Made by a program: the position numbers and the translations under genes. The notes under the pieces were generated by a model that had not been told where the DNA came from, did no database searches, and saw nothing but the letters and a program-made list of their open reading frames with translations. 26,683 bases of DNA from an uncultured Flavobacterium sp. (lineage in GTDB: Bacteria; Bacteroidota; Bacteroidia; Flavobacteriales; Flavobacteriaceae), in assembly GCF_946220915.1 (NCBI RefSeq), contig NZ_CAMIHH010000038.1, positions 1 through 26,683 on the forward strand, given 5' to 3'. This document shows, piece by piece, positions 7,614 to 16,653 of the stretch; the stretch's first letter is position 1, and every line of letters starts with the position of its first letter.

Positions 7614-9842
7614 ATGACCGAAGCTACAGCTAAAGCCGCCGAAGATGGCCATCACCTCTATCCCCTGATAGGTGACCTCGGACTCATCCTGATGACTGCC
7701 GGGGTAGCTGTGCTGCTGTTTAAAAAAATAAGGCAGCCATTAGTGCTTGGCTACCTGATTGCGGGTTTCCTCGCCGGTCCTTATTTTGAGTTTTTTCCTT
7801 CGGTAAAAGACAAGCACAATGTTGAGGTTTGGGCAGAAATTGGCGTAATCATACTGCTCTTTAGCCTTGGGCTTGAATTCAGCTTTAAAAAACTGATGCG
7901 GGTTGGCGGTTCGGCATCGGTCACAGCCATTGTACAGATCTCCTGCATGATTGGGCTGGGCTATCTTACCGGGCAGCTGATGGGCTGGTCGCAAATGGAC
8001 AGCATATTCCTGGGGGCAATCCTCTCTATTTCTTCCACAACCATAATCATCCGCGCCTTTGAAGAAGTAGGGGTAAAAACGCAAAAATTTGCCAGCATTG
8101 TATTTGGCGCTCTCATCATCGAGGATATTGTAGCCATATTGCTATTAGTGCTCCTTACCACAATATCGGTAAGCCAGCAGTTTTCGGGCATGGAATTGCT
8201 TGAATCGGCATTTAAGCTTGTGTTTTTCCTGATACTATGGTTTGTGGGCGGCATTTTTTTCATACCTACCTTTTTTAAAAAGCTCAGCAAGCTGTTAAAT
8301 GAAGAAACCACGCTTATCATTTCGCTTGCCATGTGCCTGATGATGGTAATTCTCGCCGAAAAAGCCGGGTTCTCCCCTGCCCTTGGCGCTTTCATAATGG
8401 GATCGATCATTGCCGAGACCACCAGGGCAGAGCGCATTGAGCACCTTGTAAAACCGGTAAAGGACCTGTTTGGCGCCGTATTTTTCGTTTCGGTAGGAAT
8501 GCTCATCAATCCCGAAACCCTTGCAGAATACTGGCTCCCTGTGCTTATCATTACACTGGTAACCATAGTGGGCAAAACGCTTTCAACTACATTAGGGGCG
8601 GTTATTTCGGGACAGCCACTCAGGCAATCGGTACAGGCCGGCATGAGCCTTGCACAAATTGGCGAGTTCTCGTTCATTATTGCCACGCTGGGCATGAACC
8701 TGGGCGTAACCAGCAAATTCCTTTACCCTATCGTTGTCGCCATATCGGCAATAACCACTTTCACTACGCCTTTCTTCATACGATCGTCAGGATCGTTTTA
8801 TACCCTGTTGCAAAAGGTATTGCCGGGCAAATTATTAAGATGGATAGAAAATTACAGCTATAGCACGCAAACTATACAGTCGGCAAGCAATTGGAAAATA
8901 TTCATCAAGGCCAACGTAACGCAGATACTTCTCCATTCGGTTATAATACTCGGGGTGATACTGCTATCATCTAAATACATACTGCCATTGCCGGAAGATT
9001 CGCTGGATAAAATATTAATTGCCTGTGTGGTATTTGTGGTACTCTCCCCTTTTTTATGGGCGCTGGGACTGCGCAGGGTAGCCGCAACTGCAATGGACAG
9101 CATAAAGCGCGACCGCAAATACAGGGGCCCTGTAACGATAGTGCTTTTCATTAGGGTGTGCCTCGCCTTATTTTACACCGGGCTGTTGCTCAACAATTTT
9201 TTCTCTCCGCTTATTGCCCTTGGTGCACTGGCCCTGCTCATTGCGGGCGGGCTGTTATTCCCTTCAAAACTAAAAAAGGCCTACTACTACCTCGAAAACC
9301 ACTTTATGGACAACCTCAACAGCCGCGAAATACACCAGCGGATGAAAAGCCGCAGTGAACTTTCCCCCTGGGATGGCCACATGGCTGTATTTGAAGTGCC
9401 ACAGGAATCGTCCATTGCCGGCAAAAGCCTTTATGATCTGCATTTGAGGGAAGATCTGGGCATAAACATAGCAATCATAAAAAGGGGCGAAAAAACCATA
9501 AACGTGCCCCCTCGCAATGAAAAGATATTTCCTAAAGATACGCTGTACGTGATTGGTTCCGATGCCCAGGTACTGGAATTTGAAAAATACCTGGAAAATA
9601 CGCGGCAGGCCGGGAACAATGCCGGTACAGAGGTTGTCCTGAAAAAAATTACCCTGGCCCATGGCGAATTTACAGGGAAAAGCATAAGGGAAGCACAGTT
9701 AAGGGAGCGCACCAACGGCCTTGTTGTGGGCATAGAGCGCGGAAATGAAAGAATAATGAACCCGGAATCGGAAATGGTGCTGAAGCGCAATGATGTGCTA
9801 TGGCTTGTAGGTGACAAAAAATTATTGGAGAATTTGTTTTAA
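7614..9842 (+). CDS. CPA2-family cation:proton antiporter with two C-terminal TrkA-C domains
   Basis: A 742-residue inner-membrane Na+/H+ exchanger-type antiporter (KefB/RosB-like), probably exporting K+ or Na+ in exchange for H+. The first ~390 residues form the hydrophobic exchanger core (QPLVLGYLIAGFLAGP, GVIILLFSLGLEFSFKKL, GALIIEDIVAIL, SPALGAFIMGSIIAET, LAQIGEFSFIIATLG). A second block of about four membrane helices follows at 430-560. The cytoplasmic tail then holds two TrkA-C (RCK_C) modules (about 585-660 and 670-742), but no NAD-binding TrkA-N domain. The two downstream genes, a KefF-like oxidoreductase and a KefC-like antiporter, are closely spaced on the same strand and likely co-transcribed. 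The class is certain; the ion is inferred. Confidence 0.9.
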   Translation: MTEATAKAAEDGHHLYPLIGDLGLILMTAGVAVLLFKKIRQPLVLGYLIAGFLAGPYFEFFPSVKDKHNVEVWAEIGVIILLFSLGLEFSFKKLMRVGGSASVTAIVQISCMIGLGYLTGQLMGWSQMDSIFLGAILSISSTTIIIRAFEEVGVKTQKFASIVFGALIIEDIVAILLLVLLTTISVSQQFSGMELLESAFKLVFFLILWFVGGIFFIPTFFKKLSKLLNEETTLIISLAMCLMMVILAEKAGFSPALGAFIMGSIIAETTRAERIEHLVKPVKDLFGAVFFVSVGMLINPETLAEYWLPVLIITLVTIVGKTLSTTLGAVISGQPLRQSVQAGMSLAQIGEFSFIIATLGMNLGVTSKFLYPIVVAISAITTFTTPFFIRSSGSFYTLLQKVLPGKLLRWIENYSYSTQTIQSASNWKIFIKANVTQILLHSVIILGVILLSSKYILPLPEDSLDKILIACVVFVVLSPFLWALGLRRVAATAMDSIKRDRKYRGPVTIVLFIRVCLALFYTGLLLNNFFSPLIALGALALLIAGGLLFPSKLKKAYYYLENHFMDNLNSREIHQRMKSRSELSPWDGHMAVFEVPQESSIAGKSLYDLHLREDLGINIAIIKRGEKTINVPPRNEKIFPKDTLYVIGSDAQVLEFEKYLENTRQAGNNAGTEVVLKKITLAHGEFTGKSIREAQLRERTNGLVVGIERGNERIMNPESEMVLKRNDVLWLVGDKKLLENLF

Positions 9843-9864
9843 CTTCACGAACCCATCCAAACCT

Positions 9865-10467
9865 ATGCCCAATAAGATACTCATCATTTTTGCCCACCCG
9901 CTGTTTGAGAAATCGAATGCCAACAAGGCGTTGGTAAACAGCATCCCGGCATCGGGAAATATTACCTTTCACGACCTTTACCAGGAATATCCTGAATTTG
10001 ACGTAGACATGAAGCGTGAGCAGGAACTGCTGTACAACCACGACATTATAATCTGGCATCACCCAATGTACTGGTACAGTTGCCCGCCGCTCCTGAAACA
10101 ATGGATAGACATCGTACTGGAACACGGGTGGGCGTACGGTAAGGAAGGATTTGCCCTTAAAGGGAAAATATTGCTGCAGGCCATAACAACAGGCGGCAAA
10201 AAGGAAAACTATTCACCCGCCGGGCGCGACCATTTTACCATACCGCAGCTGCTGGAGCCCTTTTGCCAGACGGCGAAGGTATGCCGCATGCATTACCTGC
10301 CGCCATTTGTAGTGCACGGTACGCATTCGATGGATGAAGAGGCGTATGAAAAAAACGGCCAGCTGTATGCAAAGGTGCTTGACTATCTTGAAAATTCGCA
10401 GGTAGATCCGGGGGAGCTGTCAGGCTACCATTATTTCAACGACTGGTTTAAAACAAAAACTAAGTAA
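9865..10467 (+). CDS. kefF: KefF-like NAD(P)H:quinone oxidoreductase (flavodoxin fold)
   Basis: A 200-residue flavoprotein of the MdaB/KefF family. In E. coli KefF is an FMN-dependent quinone reductase that binds and activates the KefC potassium efflux channel. The sequence shows ILIIFAHPLFEKSNANKAL (the phosphate-binding start of the flavodoxin fold), IIIWHHPMYWYSCPPLLKQW and WIDIVLEHGWAYG, which are typical of this family. The frame is open from a GTG at 9811 inside the previous gene, but homologous sequence begins at the ATG at 9865 (MPNKILIIFAHP), so I use that; it lies 22 bases after the upstream antiporter. It ends 2 bases before the KefC-like start, the same neighbour pairing as kefF-kefC in E. 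coli. Confidence 0.9.
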   Translation: MPNKILIIFAHPLFEKSNANKALVNSIPASGNITFHDLYQEYPEFDVDMKREQELLYNHDIIIWHHPMYWYSCPPLLKQWIDIVLEHGWAYGKEGFALKGKILLQAITTGGKKENYSPAGRDHFTIPQLLEPFCQTAKVCRMHYLPPFVVHGTHSMDEEAYEKNGQLYAKVLDYLENSQVDPGELSGYHYFNDWFKTKTK

Positions 10468-10469
10468 CT

Positions 10470-12347
10470 ATGGAAGGCTTTTTTTTCCAGGCGATAATAT
10501 ACCTTACAGCAGCTGTGATCTGCGTGCCGGTTGCCAAAAAATTTGGCCTTAGCTCCATACTTGGCTATCTTTTTGCAGGCATCATAATTGGTCCGCACGT
10601 TTTGGGCTTCATTGGCCAGGAAGGCCAGGATATCATGCACTTTGCCGAATTTGGTGTAGTCATGATGCTGTTTCTCATAGGGCTGGAGCTCGACCCGCAA
10701 AAATTCTGGCGCATGCGGCAGTTCATTATCGGCATGGGGGCATTGCAGGTTGTGGGTACTGCAATCGTACTTTTCCTGGCCTGCTCGTTTGTATTACGAT
10801 GGGAATGGCGGCCTACCCTTGTCATATCGCTGGCGCTTACCTTATCTTCGACAGCCATCGTAATGCAGACGCTTAAGGAAAAAGGCCTTACCAAAACATC
10901 CATGGGCCGCTCATCGTTTGCGGTGCTGCTTTTCCAGGACATAGCCGTTATACCTATCATGGCAGTATTGCCGCTGCTTGGAACCGGTGGCATCATAAAA
11001 AATGACATTACGCAATCGCTCATATCCGAACTCGACGGATGGTTACAAACGCTCATTGTTTTCAGCACCATAGCATTTGTATACCTTTTTGGCAGGTACG
11101 TAATAGTGCCTTTGCTGCACATCGTGGCAAAAACAAGGCTACAGGAGCTTTTTACCGCATCTGCCTTATTGCTTGTAATGGGTGTTTCGTTCATCATGCA
11201 AATTGTAGGGCTAAGCCCTGCACTGGGCGCATTCATGGCAGGGCTGGTACTGGCCAACAGCGAGTTCAGGCACGAACTGGAGGGGGATATTGCACCATTT
11301 AAAGGCCTTTTGCTGGGGCTGTTCTTCATAGGGGTTGGGGCATCCATTGATTTCCAGCTTATCATGGCCGATCCAGCCTTTATCATTATCTTTTGCACAA
11401 TAATCAATATCATAAAGTTCTTTGTCCTGATCATTGTAGGCAAGATCTATAAAAAGAGTTCCGACCAGAACCTGCTGTTTGCCTTTGCCCTTAGCCAGGC
11501 AGGAGAATTTGGCTTTGTAATCCTTAGTTTTGCCACACAGCTGCACCTGCTTACCACCGACCTCTCCAACCAGATGATGGCTGTAATTGCTATGAGCATG
11601 ATAGGCACACCATTCCTGCTGCTTATCAATGAACGGTGGATCGACCCGTTTTTTGGCGTTAAGGAAAAACAATCCAAAAATAAATATGACACTATAGAAG
11701 AACATAACGATGTGATCATTGCCGGATTCGGAAACTTTGGAAGCACCATTGTGCGCCTGCTGAAAACCAACGGAATACCTGCAACTGTGTTGGATATGGA
11801 CAGTGACCGCGTAGATTCCCTCCGTAAAATGGGGTTCAAGGTATATTATGGCGATGCCTCAAGGCTGGAACTGCTTAAAGCTGCAGGCTGCGAAAATGCC
11901 AAATTGTTCATTGCTGCAATAGATAACCCGCAGGTTAACCTCCAGGTAGTAGAGATGATAAAAAAGCATTTTCCCAACCTGAAAGTACTGGCACGGGCAC
12001 GCAACCGCAGCGATGCCTTCGAACTTGTGGATATGGGCGTTAAGGATTTTTACCGTGAAAACTTATACAGCGCCGTGCACCTGGGCGTAGATGCGCTGGT
12101 AGAGCTTGGCCAGAGGCGCTACACCGCCACGAGGCAGGGACAACGGTTTATGAAATATGATGAGCAGTCCATCCTGAGGCTTGCAGAAAAAAGACATGAC
12201 AAAAAGGCTTTCCTCATGACGGCCAAAGAAGAGATAGAGCTACAGGAGCAACTGCTTAAAAGCGACCTGTATGCGCAGCTCGGCGCTACCGACCATGCCT
12301 GGGAAAGCGCTGACCTAAAGAAAGAAGCAGAAAGCGGCAGCGACTAA
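10470..12347 (+). CDS. kefC: KefC-like glutathione-gated-type K+/H+ antiporter with TrkA-N domain
   Basis: A 625-residue inner-membrane antiporter expected to export K+ in exchange for H+ during electrophile stress. The exchanger core spans about 1-385 (SSILGYLFAGIIIGPHVLGF, GVVMMLFLIGLELDPQKFW, VLLFQDIAVIPIMAVLPLLG, SPALGAFMAGLVLANSEFRH, LSQAGEFGFVIL). A RCK_N/TrkA-N domain starts near 412 with the nucleotide-binding glycine motif GFGNFGS and acidic D442 of VLDMDSDR, then VYYGDASRLELLKAAG. FRHELEGDIAPFKGLLLGLFFIGVG is highly KefB/KefC-like. It follows the kefF-like gene by 2 bases, supporting the assignment. Whether glutathione adducts gate it is unknown; Bacteroidota thiol chemistry may differ. 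Confidence 0.92.
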   Translation: MEGFFFQAIIYLTAAVICVPVAKKFGLSSILGYLFAGIIIGPHVLGFIGQEGQDIMHFAEFGVVMMLFLIGLELDPQKFWRMRQFIIGMGALQVVGTAIVLFLACSFVLRWEWRPTLVISLALTLSSTAIVMQTLKEKGLTKTSMGRSSFAVLLFQDIAVIPIMAVLPLLGTGGIIKNDITQSLISELDGWLQTLIVFSTIAFVYLFGRYVIVPLLHIVAKTRLQELFTASALLLVMGVSFIMQIVGLSPALGAFMAGLVLANSEFRHELEGDIAPFKGLLLGLFFIGVGASIDFQLIMADPAFIIIFCTIINIIKFFVLIIVGKIYKKSSDQNLLFAFALSQAGEFGFVILSFATQLHLLTTDLSNQMMAVIAMSMIGTPFLLLINERWIDPFFGVKEKQSKNKYDTIEEHNDVIIAGFGNFGSTIVRLLKTNGIPATVLDMDSDRVDSLRKMGFKVYYGDASRLELLKAAGCENAKLFIAAIDNPQVNLQVVEMIKKHFPNLKVLARARNRSDAFELVDMGVKDFYRENLYSAVHLGVDALVELGQRRYTATRQGQRFMKYDEQSILRLAEKRHDKKAFLMTAKEEIELQEQLLKSDLYAQLGATDHAWESADLKKEAESGSD

Positions 12348-12380
12348 GTATGTGCTGAGGTTGCAAAAAAAGCCGTGCCG

Positions 12381-13691
12381 CTAAAGGATCCTGGCCAGAT
12401 CACCCGCCAGGCTTTTCCTTGAATACTGTTGCAGCCCAATTGGGTACGAGCGCAATGCCCCCTTTTGGTACTCCTCAAAGTAATTGAGCAGCGTAAGCTT
12501 CAGTTTTTCTTTTTCAGAATAATTGAAGAACACGCCGGTATTTGTAGATTTTATGATGGCAGCAAAATCAGCCCCCTCAGGGCCAATGGTAATTATAGGC
12601 CGTTCGGAAACCATGTATTCAAATAATTTTCCCGGAATGATGCATTGGGTATCCGGGCTGTCAATCTCTACCAGTAAAAGCACCTGCGACTTTCTTTGTT
12701 CTGCAATCGCGGTATCGTGTGGCACATATCCTAAGTTATTTACGTAACTGCCGAGGTTGGCACCAGAAATCGAACGCAATACTTCCTGGCTTACCGCACC
12801 TATCAGTTTCAGTTGGAATGTATCACGGAAAGCCCCATTCTCTGTTATTAATTCTGCTAACGCCTCCCATAATATTTTCGGATTGCGTTCGGACAGGAAC
12901 GAGCCAATGTGTGCCAGTGTGAATTTCTCGTCCAGTGGCTGCTTTTGCACTTTCTCCACATCATAACCGTTGGTTATAACGTGGATGGGCTTTTGTGTGA
13001 TCGCCTCAAATTCCCTCTTGGTGGTAGGGCTTGTCACGATCAGGGCGTCTGCTAAAGTGAGCACCTGCTTTTCCAGCGTTTTATGCTTTTTTTCTGCGGA
13101 AGCCGAAAGCTTCAGTTCTTTATGGTAGCCAATGGTCGTCCACGGGTCACGAAAGTCGGCCAGCCATTTTACCGAAAGCTTTTGCTGCAAGCGCATCCCG
13201 ATCAGGTGGAGGCTGTGGGGCGGCCCCGTGGTTATAATGGTATCTATATTATTTTCCTGAATATAGTTAAATAGGTACGATACCGATGGCTTTACCCATA
13301 GCACACGTGCATCGGGAATGAACAGGTTGCCCCTTACCCACAACAGCATTCGCTGTACGGTCGATTGTTTTTTCTTATCCGGGATAATGCCGGAGCTGAT
13401 CCTGGTAGTACTGCCTTTAGAAAACAGCGATGCCCAAGCATACGGCTCAACGATCTTTTGCCTGATGACGGTTACATTCTCCCTTACCTCTGTCAAAAGG
13501 CCCTCGTCGATCAGGGGGTAAGTTGGATTTTCGGGTATGTACACTATGGGCTCAATGCCATAGTCCGGCAGGTATTTAACGAACTTGAGCCAGCGTTGCA
13601 CACCCGGCCCACCCGCAGGCGGCCAATAATAGGTTATTATAAGGACTTTTCGCCCCCTACCCCCCGAAGTGGGAATTCCAATCGGCTCCAT
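12381..13691 (-). CDS. Glycosyltransferase (GT4-like)
   Basis: A 436-residue cytosolic or membrane-associated sugar transferase with a GT-B fold. The N-terminal domain begins KVLIITYYWPPAGGPGVQRWLKFVKYLP, with the Gly-rich turn typical of GT4 enzymes. The C-terminal nucleotide-sugar domain has LAHIGSFLSERNP, KLIGAVS, VLLLVEIDSPDTQCIIPGKLFEYM and RPIITIGPEGAD. The donor and acceptor are unknown; a cell-surface polysaccharide is the usual target. It starts 2 bases after the yfhO stop, on the same strand, so the pair is likely one operon. The first ~14 residues (EPIGIPTSGGRGR) are encoded by one arm of a palindromic repeat and are not typical of the family; homologous sequence starts at KVLII. 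There is no clear terminator before the convergent kefC. Confidence 0.9.
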   Translation of the reverse strand: MEPIGIPTSGGRGRKVLIITYYWPPAGGPGVQRWLKFVKYLPDYGIEPIVYIPENPTYPLIDEGLLTEVRENVTVIRQKIVEPYAWASLFSKGSTTRISSGIIPDKKKQSTVQRMLLWVRGNLFIPDARVLWVKPSVSYLFNYIQENNIDTIITTGPPHSLHLIGMRLQQKLSVKWLADFRDPWTTIGYHKELKLSASAEKKHKTLEKQVLTLADALIVTSPTTKREFEAITQKPIHVITNGYDVEKVQKQPLDEKFTLAHIGSFLSERNPKILWEALAELITENGAFRDTFQLKLIGAVSQEVLRSISGANLGSYVNNLGYVPHDTAIAEQRKSQVLLLVEIDSPDTQCIIPGKLFEYMVSERPIITIGPEGADFAAIIKSTNTGVFFNYSEKEKLKLTLLNYFEEYQKGALRSYPIGLQQYSRKSLAGDLARIL

Positions 13692-13731
13692 AATTATAAG
13701 TTCCTATCTCCCCTTTTAGGGATTAGGGGGC
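13652..13731. repeat. Imperfect palindromic repeat across the yfhO-glycosyltransferase junction
   Basis: The arm at 13652-13679 (GCCCCCTACCCCCCGAAGTG, then GGAATTCC) is an imperfect inverted copy of the arm at 13700-13731, which on the minus strand begins GCCCCCTAATCCCTAAAAGG and continues GGAG. The 20-base centre (13680-13699) holds the yfhO stop codon and the glycosyltransferase start codon. From memory, G/C-block sequences of the type GGAATTCCC..TTCGGGGG are dispersed in Flavobacteriaceae genomes. The copy number here is unknown. Confidence 0.6.
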
Positions 13732-16195
13732 TGTGTTTTCTCGTTTCAAAATAGATCCCGCCTGCCAGTAGGAGCAGCATCCCTATGAAACTGTACAACG
13801 CTATTTTGCTGCCGGTTTTTACTACCTGCGGCTCAAACTTAAACTCGATGGTATGCTTGCCCTGCGGCACATTCATGGCCCGGAGCACATAATCGGCACG
13901 GAAATGCGGCGCTGGCTTTCCGCCTATAAAAGCATTCCAGCCATCGGCATAATACATTTCGGAGAATACTGCCAAACCCTCGTTGTTATTATCAGTGGTA
14001 TATTTCAGGTAATTCGGTTGGTGTACTGCCAGCTTTATCGTGGCGGTGCTATCTGCTGCAAAAGATGTTTTCTTCACGGCTCCGGCAAACTCTTTTTTAT
14101 TTATAACGGCCACGTCCTTAGAGTTTATCTCTTTAAGCGATTGCAGCTCTCCATCGGCATTATCCACAGCCTTTACAGATTTTACAAACCACGCAGGACC
14201 ATTGGCAAACGGATTTGTAACCGGCACTTCGCCTTCATCGTTTGCAGGGAGCAGCACATACTTTACATTAAGCATATCGAGCACCGGCACCGGTTTGCTG
14301 AACGACATGCTCTGCTGGTCGATGGAACCTACAATATTGCTGATTCCAGGTTCGACAATGTAGTTGAACAGCTGTTCAAACCTTCGCGGCCTCACGGCGC
14401 TGTACCCCCCTACCGCTTTGTGGAAATAGGATGTGCGCCCCTGTAGCCTGCCCTGAAAGCTGTACACACGATAGTTTGCCGTATCTTTCAGGATATAGTC
14501 ATCCGCAGGTGTAGGGTCAAAAGGTGTATTTACCTTACTGGCGCTCACAAAGTTATCTTTGTTTACATAATTCCTGTCGATGAAAAACAGATCCGATACC
14601 ACAAGCAGCCCTACAATGATTACTGCAACCGTGTTGGATATTTTGTTTTTTGTGTAGAACCAAAGGATTGCCGCCGCCGCAATTATGAACAAGCCTGAAC
14701 GCAGCAGGTCAGACGTATACATGTCTTTGCGCTGCTGTATTAGCGCATCGATAAAACCGGGCAGCTTGCCAAACATTTCATCATACCGGGCATCATTTAA
14801 GCCGGCAAAGTCAAATTGTCCTTTTACAAGCAGCAACAGTACAAGGGTGCCCAGTGCAGCAGCGGCAGACATCCAGAGCGCTTTCCATTGCGTGGTGCCA
14901 TCGGATTTGAAGAAGGCCTGGAGGCCCATGAAGGCCAGCACCGGCATGCATAGCTCGAGGATTACCTGTATGGAAGATACGGCCCTGAACTTATCGTAAA
15001 AAGGTATGTTATAAATAAAGAAATCGGTCAGTGCCGGGAAATTCTTACCCCATGAAAGCAATAGCGAAAGTATTGCCCCCGCCAGGAAAGCATATTTAAG
15101 TTTTCGCTTGTCGATAAACAGGCACAGCAATGCCAGGAAAAACACAATGGCCCCAATGTAGGCGGGCGCTTCTACTATCGGCTGATCGCCCCAGTAAGTA
15201 GGCATTCCTTTTACAAAATTATCAGCCTGTGACGGATCTGCGCCAAGCCCGGTAACATAATCGTACATATGCGAATCACGGCCTAAATCCTCCTGCCCGC
15301 CTCCACCAAAAAGCCTTGGTGCAATGAGGTTGAAGCTTTCCGCCTTCCCGTAGCTATATTCCGTAATATAATCATATTCCATAGAGGAGTCGGTAACGTT
15401 TTTGCTGCCGTCGGGGTTGGTAGTAAGCTCGCTTTTGCCCCTTATGCTTGCGTTGGCATATTCAGAGGTTGCCATGAGGTTGGCCGCATTGGCCCCAAGC
15501 GCAAGCAGGCCTGCCACAACAAATACACCAGCCGAAATGGCAAGGTGCCTGTACTGCTTCCCCCTGATGATATCTATGGGATAATAAATCCCTATGACCA
15601 GCAGGAGCAGCAAAAGGTAATAGGTCATCTGGAAGTGGTTGGCATTGATCTCGAGTGCGGCAGCTACCATGGTAAGCAGCCCGCCTACAATATATTCGCG
15701 CCTGAAAACCAGCAGCACACCGGCCACGACCATGGGCATGTAGGCGATGGCATGGGCCTTGGCATTATGCCCCACCCCGAGGATAATGACAAGATAGGTT
15801 GAAAGCCCAAAGGCCAGCGCACCAAAAAATGCCTTGAGCGGATTCATTTTGAGCGTGCAAAGCAATATGTAAAACCCTATAAAATAAACGAACATGTAAT
15901 CTGCCGGGCGCGGCAGGAACCTTATGGCGCTGTCAAGCTGCTTGATGTAGTTGTGGGGGTAATTGGCTCCCATCTGGTAGGTGGGCATGCCGCCAAAAGC
16001 GCTATTGGTCCAATAGGGCTCTTCGCCGGTTGCCTTGCGAAAATCATTTTGCTCCTTGGCCATACCGGTATACTGCACAATATCCGACTGGAGCATTTGC
16101 TTACCTTGCAGCACAGGGTAAAAGTAAATGAGCGCAACTGTTATAAATCCTATTACCGCCAGCAAATGCGGGTAAATCCTGTTAAGGTTCTTCAT
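13694..16195 (-). CDS. yfhO: YfhO-family multi-pass membrane protein
   Basis: An 833-residue polytopic inner-membrane protein of the YfhO family, GT-C-like membrane proteins linked to glycosylation of cell-wall or surface polymers in other bacteria. The N-terminal half is a series of about a dozen hydrophobic helices with the signature loop near the start (QMLQSDIVQYTGMAKEQNDF and WTNSAFGGMPTYQMGANYPH). The C-terminal ~250 residues are extracytoplasmic and beta-rich (YRVYSFQGRLQGRTSYFHKA, EMYYADGWNAFIGGKPAPHF), closed by one last helix (KIALYSFIGMLLLLAGGIYF). The last ~13 residues (HSPLIPKRGDRNL) derive from a palindromic repeat. Downstream is the glycosyltransferase (2-base gap); upstream is DUF4834 with a terminator between them, so yfhO should have its own promoter. 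Confidence 0.9.
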   Translation of the reverse strand: MKNLNRIYPHLLAVIGFITVALIYFYPVLQGKQMLQSDIVQYTGMAKEQNDFRKATGEEPYWTNSAFGGMPTYQMGANYPHNYIKQLDSAIRFLPRPADYMFVYFIGFYILLCTLKMNPLKAFFGALAFGLSTYLVIILGVGHNAKAHAIAYMPMVVAGVLLVFRREYIVGGLLTMVAAALEINANHFQMTYYLLLLLLVIGIYYPIDIIRGKQYRHLAISAGVFVVAGLLALGANAANLMATSEYANASIRGKSELTTNPDGSKNVTDSSMEYDYITEYSYGKAESFNLIAPRLFGGGGQEDLGRDSHMYDYVTGLGADPSQADNFVKGMPTYWGDQPIVEAPAYIGAIVFFLALLCLFIDKRKLKYAFLAGAILSLLLSWGKNFPALTDFFIYNIPFYDKFRAVSSIQVILELCMPVLAFMGLQAFFKSDGTTQWKALWMSAAAALGTLVLLLLVKGQFDFAGLNDARYDEMFGKLPGFIDALIQQRKDMYTSDLLRSGLFIIAAAAILWFYTKNKISNTVAVIIVGLLVVSDLFFIDRNYVNKDNFVSASKVNTPFDPTPADDYILKDTANYRVYSFQGRLQGRTSYFHKAVGGYSAVRPRRFEQLFNYIVEPGISNIVGSIDQQSMSFSKPVPVLDMLNVKYVLLPANDEGEVPVTNPFANGPAWFVKSVKAVDNADGELQSLKEINSKDVAVINKKEFAGAVKKTSFAADSTATIKLAVHQPNYLKYTTDNNNEGLAVFSEMYYADGWNAFIGGKPAPHFRADYVLRAMNVPQGKHTIEFKFEPQVVKTGSKIALYSFIGMLLLLAGGIYFETRKHSPLIPKRGDRNL

Positions 16196-16282
16196 AAAGC
16201 GTGGTTTGTAAAAACGCCGTGAAGATACTTATTTTCCTTAGAAATCCTGCCATTATGGCGCAATTAAAAACCTCCCTGTAGC

Positions 16283-16308
16283 AAAAAGCCCCCTTGTATG
16301 AGGGGGCT
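16283..16308 (-). terminator. Rho-independent terminator after DUF4834
   Basis: On the minus strand AGCCCCCT (8-bp stem), a 6-base loop, AGGGGGCT, then TTTTT. It lies 11 bases after the DUF4834 stop codon and separates that gene from yfhO. Confidence 0.88.
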
Positions 16309-16319
16309 GGCCTTGATAG

Positions 16320-16574
16320 CTATTCGATTTCTTCAAAGTCAATGTACTCTCCTACCTTTTTCTTTTCCGCAGGTTTCTCTTCGCGGGCTGTATTGGCTTC
16401 CCGGTACTGCTGCTGCATATTTTGCTGCTGCTGGTAAAAATTTTGCTCCGCTTTTTTTACAACCTGCTGAATGAGTACAGGTGCAAGAAGCCTGAAAGCT
16501 ATCTTAATACCATAATATACAAGTATTATTATAGCTATAACACGCAATGTACCCATTAATGATGCCGTATCCAT
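16320..16574 (-). CDS. DUF4834 small membrane protein
   Basis: An 84-residue protein of unknown function, recognisable as DUF4834 of Flavobacteriaceae. A hydrophobic N-terminal segment (about 5-35; LMGTLRVIAIIILVYYGIKI and LLAPVLI) is followed by a Gln-rich amphipathic stretch (QNFYQQQQNMQQQYRE) and a charged tail ending GEYIDFEEIE. That acidic YxDFEEI ending is a hallmark of the family as I recall it. The start is the ATG at 16574, with a full -7 element upstream; a strong terminator follows. In related genomes it commonly sits beside yfhO, as here. No biochemical role is known to me. Confidence 0.85.
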   Translation of the reverse strand: MDTASLMGTLRVIAIIILVYYGIKIAFRLLAPVLIQQVVKKAEQNFYQQQQNMQQQYREANTAREEKPAEKKKVGEYIDFEEIE

Positions 16575-16591
16575 ATATCCAGAATTTTTAT

Positions 16592-16599
16592 CAAAATTA
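16592..16599 (-). promoter_or_regulatory. -7 promoter element of DUF4834
   Basis: On the minus strand TAATTTTG, a full match to TAnnTTTG, 17 bases before the ATG. The upstream partner is only TTTA at a 21-base spacing. It is one half of a divergent promoter region with the element at 16654. Confidence 0.55.
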
Positions 16600-16653
16600 A
16601 TTAATCTGCATTTTAAAATTTAAACAGGCCTGCTAAAATAATAATAAATATAC

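Noticed and set aside
7961..8716. Long antisense open frames in the antiporter genes (also 10565-11443)
   Set aside because: They are complements of membrane-helix coding sequence with no family features; composition artefacts.
9811..9864. GTG-started extension of the kefF-like gene into the antiporter gene
   Set aside because: Residues are the other-frame reading of the antiporter end; the family start MPNKILIIFAHP is at 9865.
12352..12383. T run with GC-rich segment between the convergent kefC-like and glycosyltransferase genes
   Set aside because: The possible stem AGCGGCACGGCT pairs poorly, so it was not called a terminator despite seven T after it.
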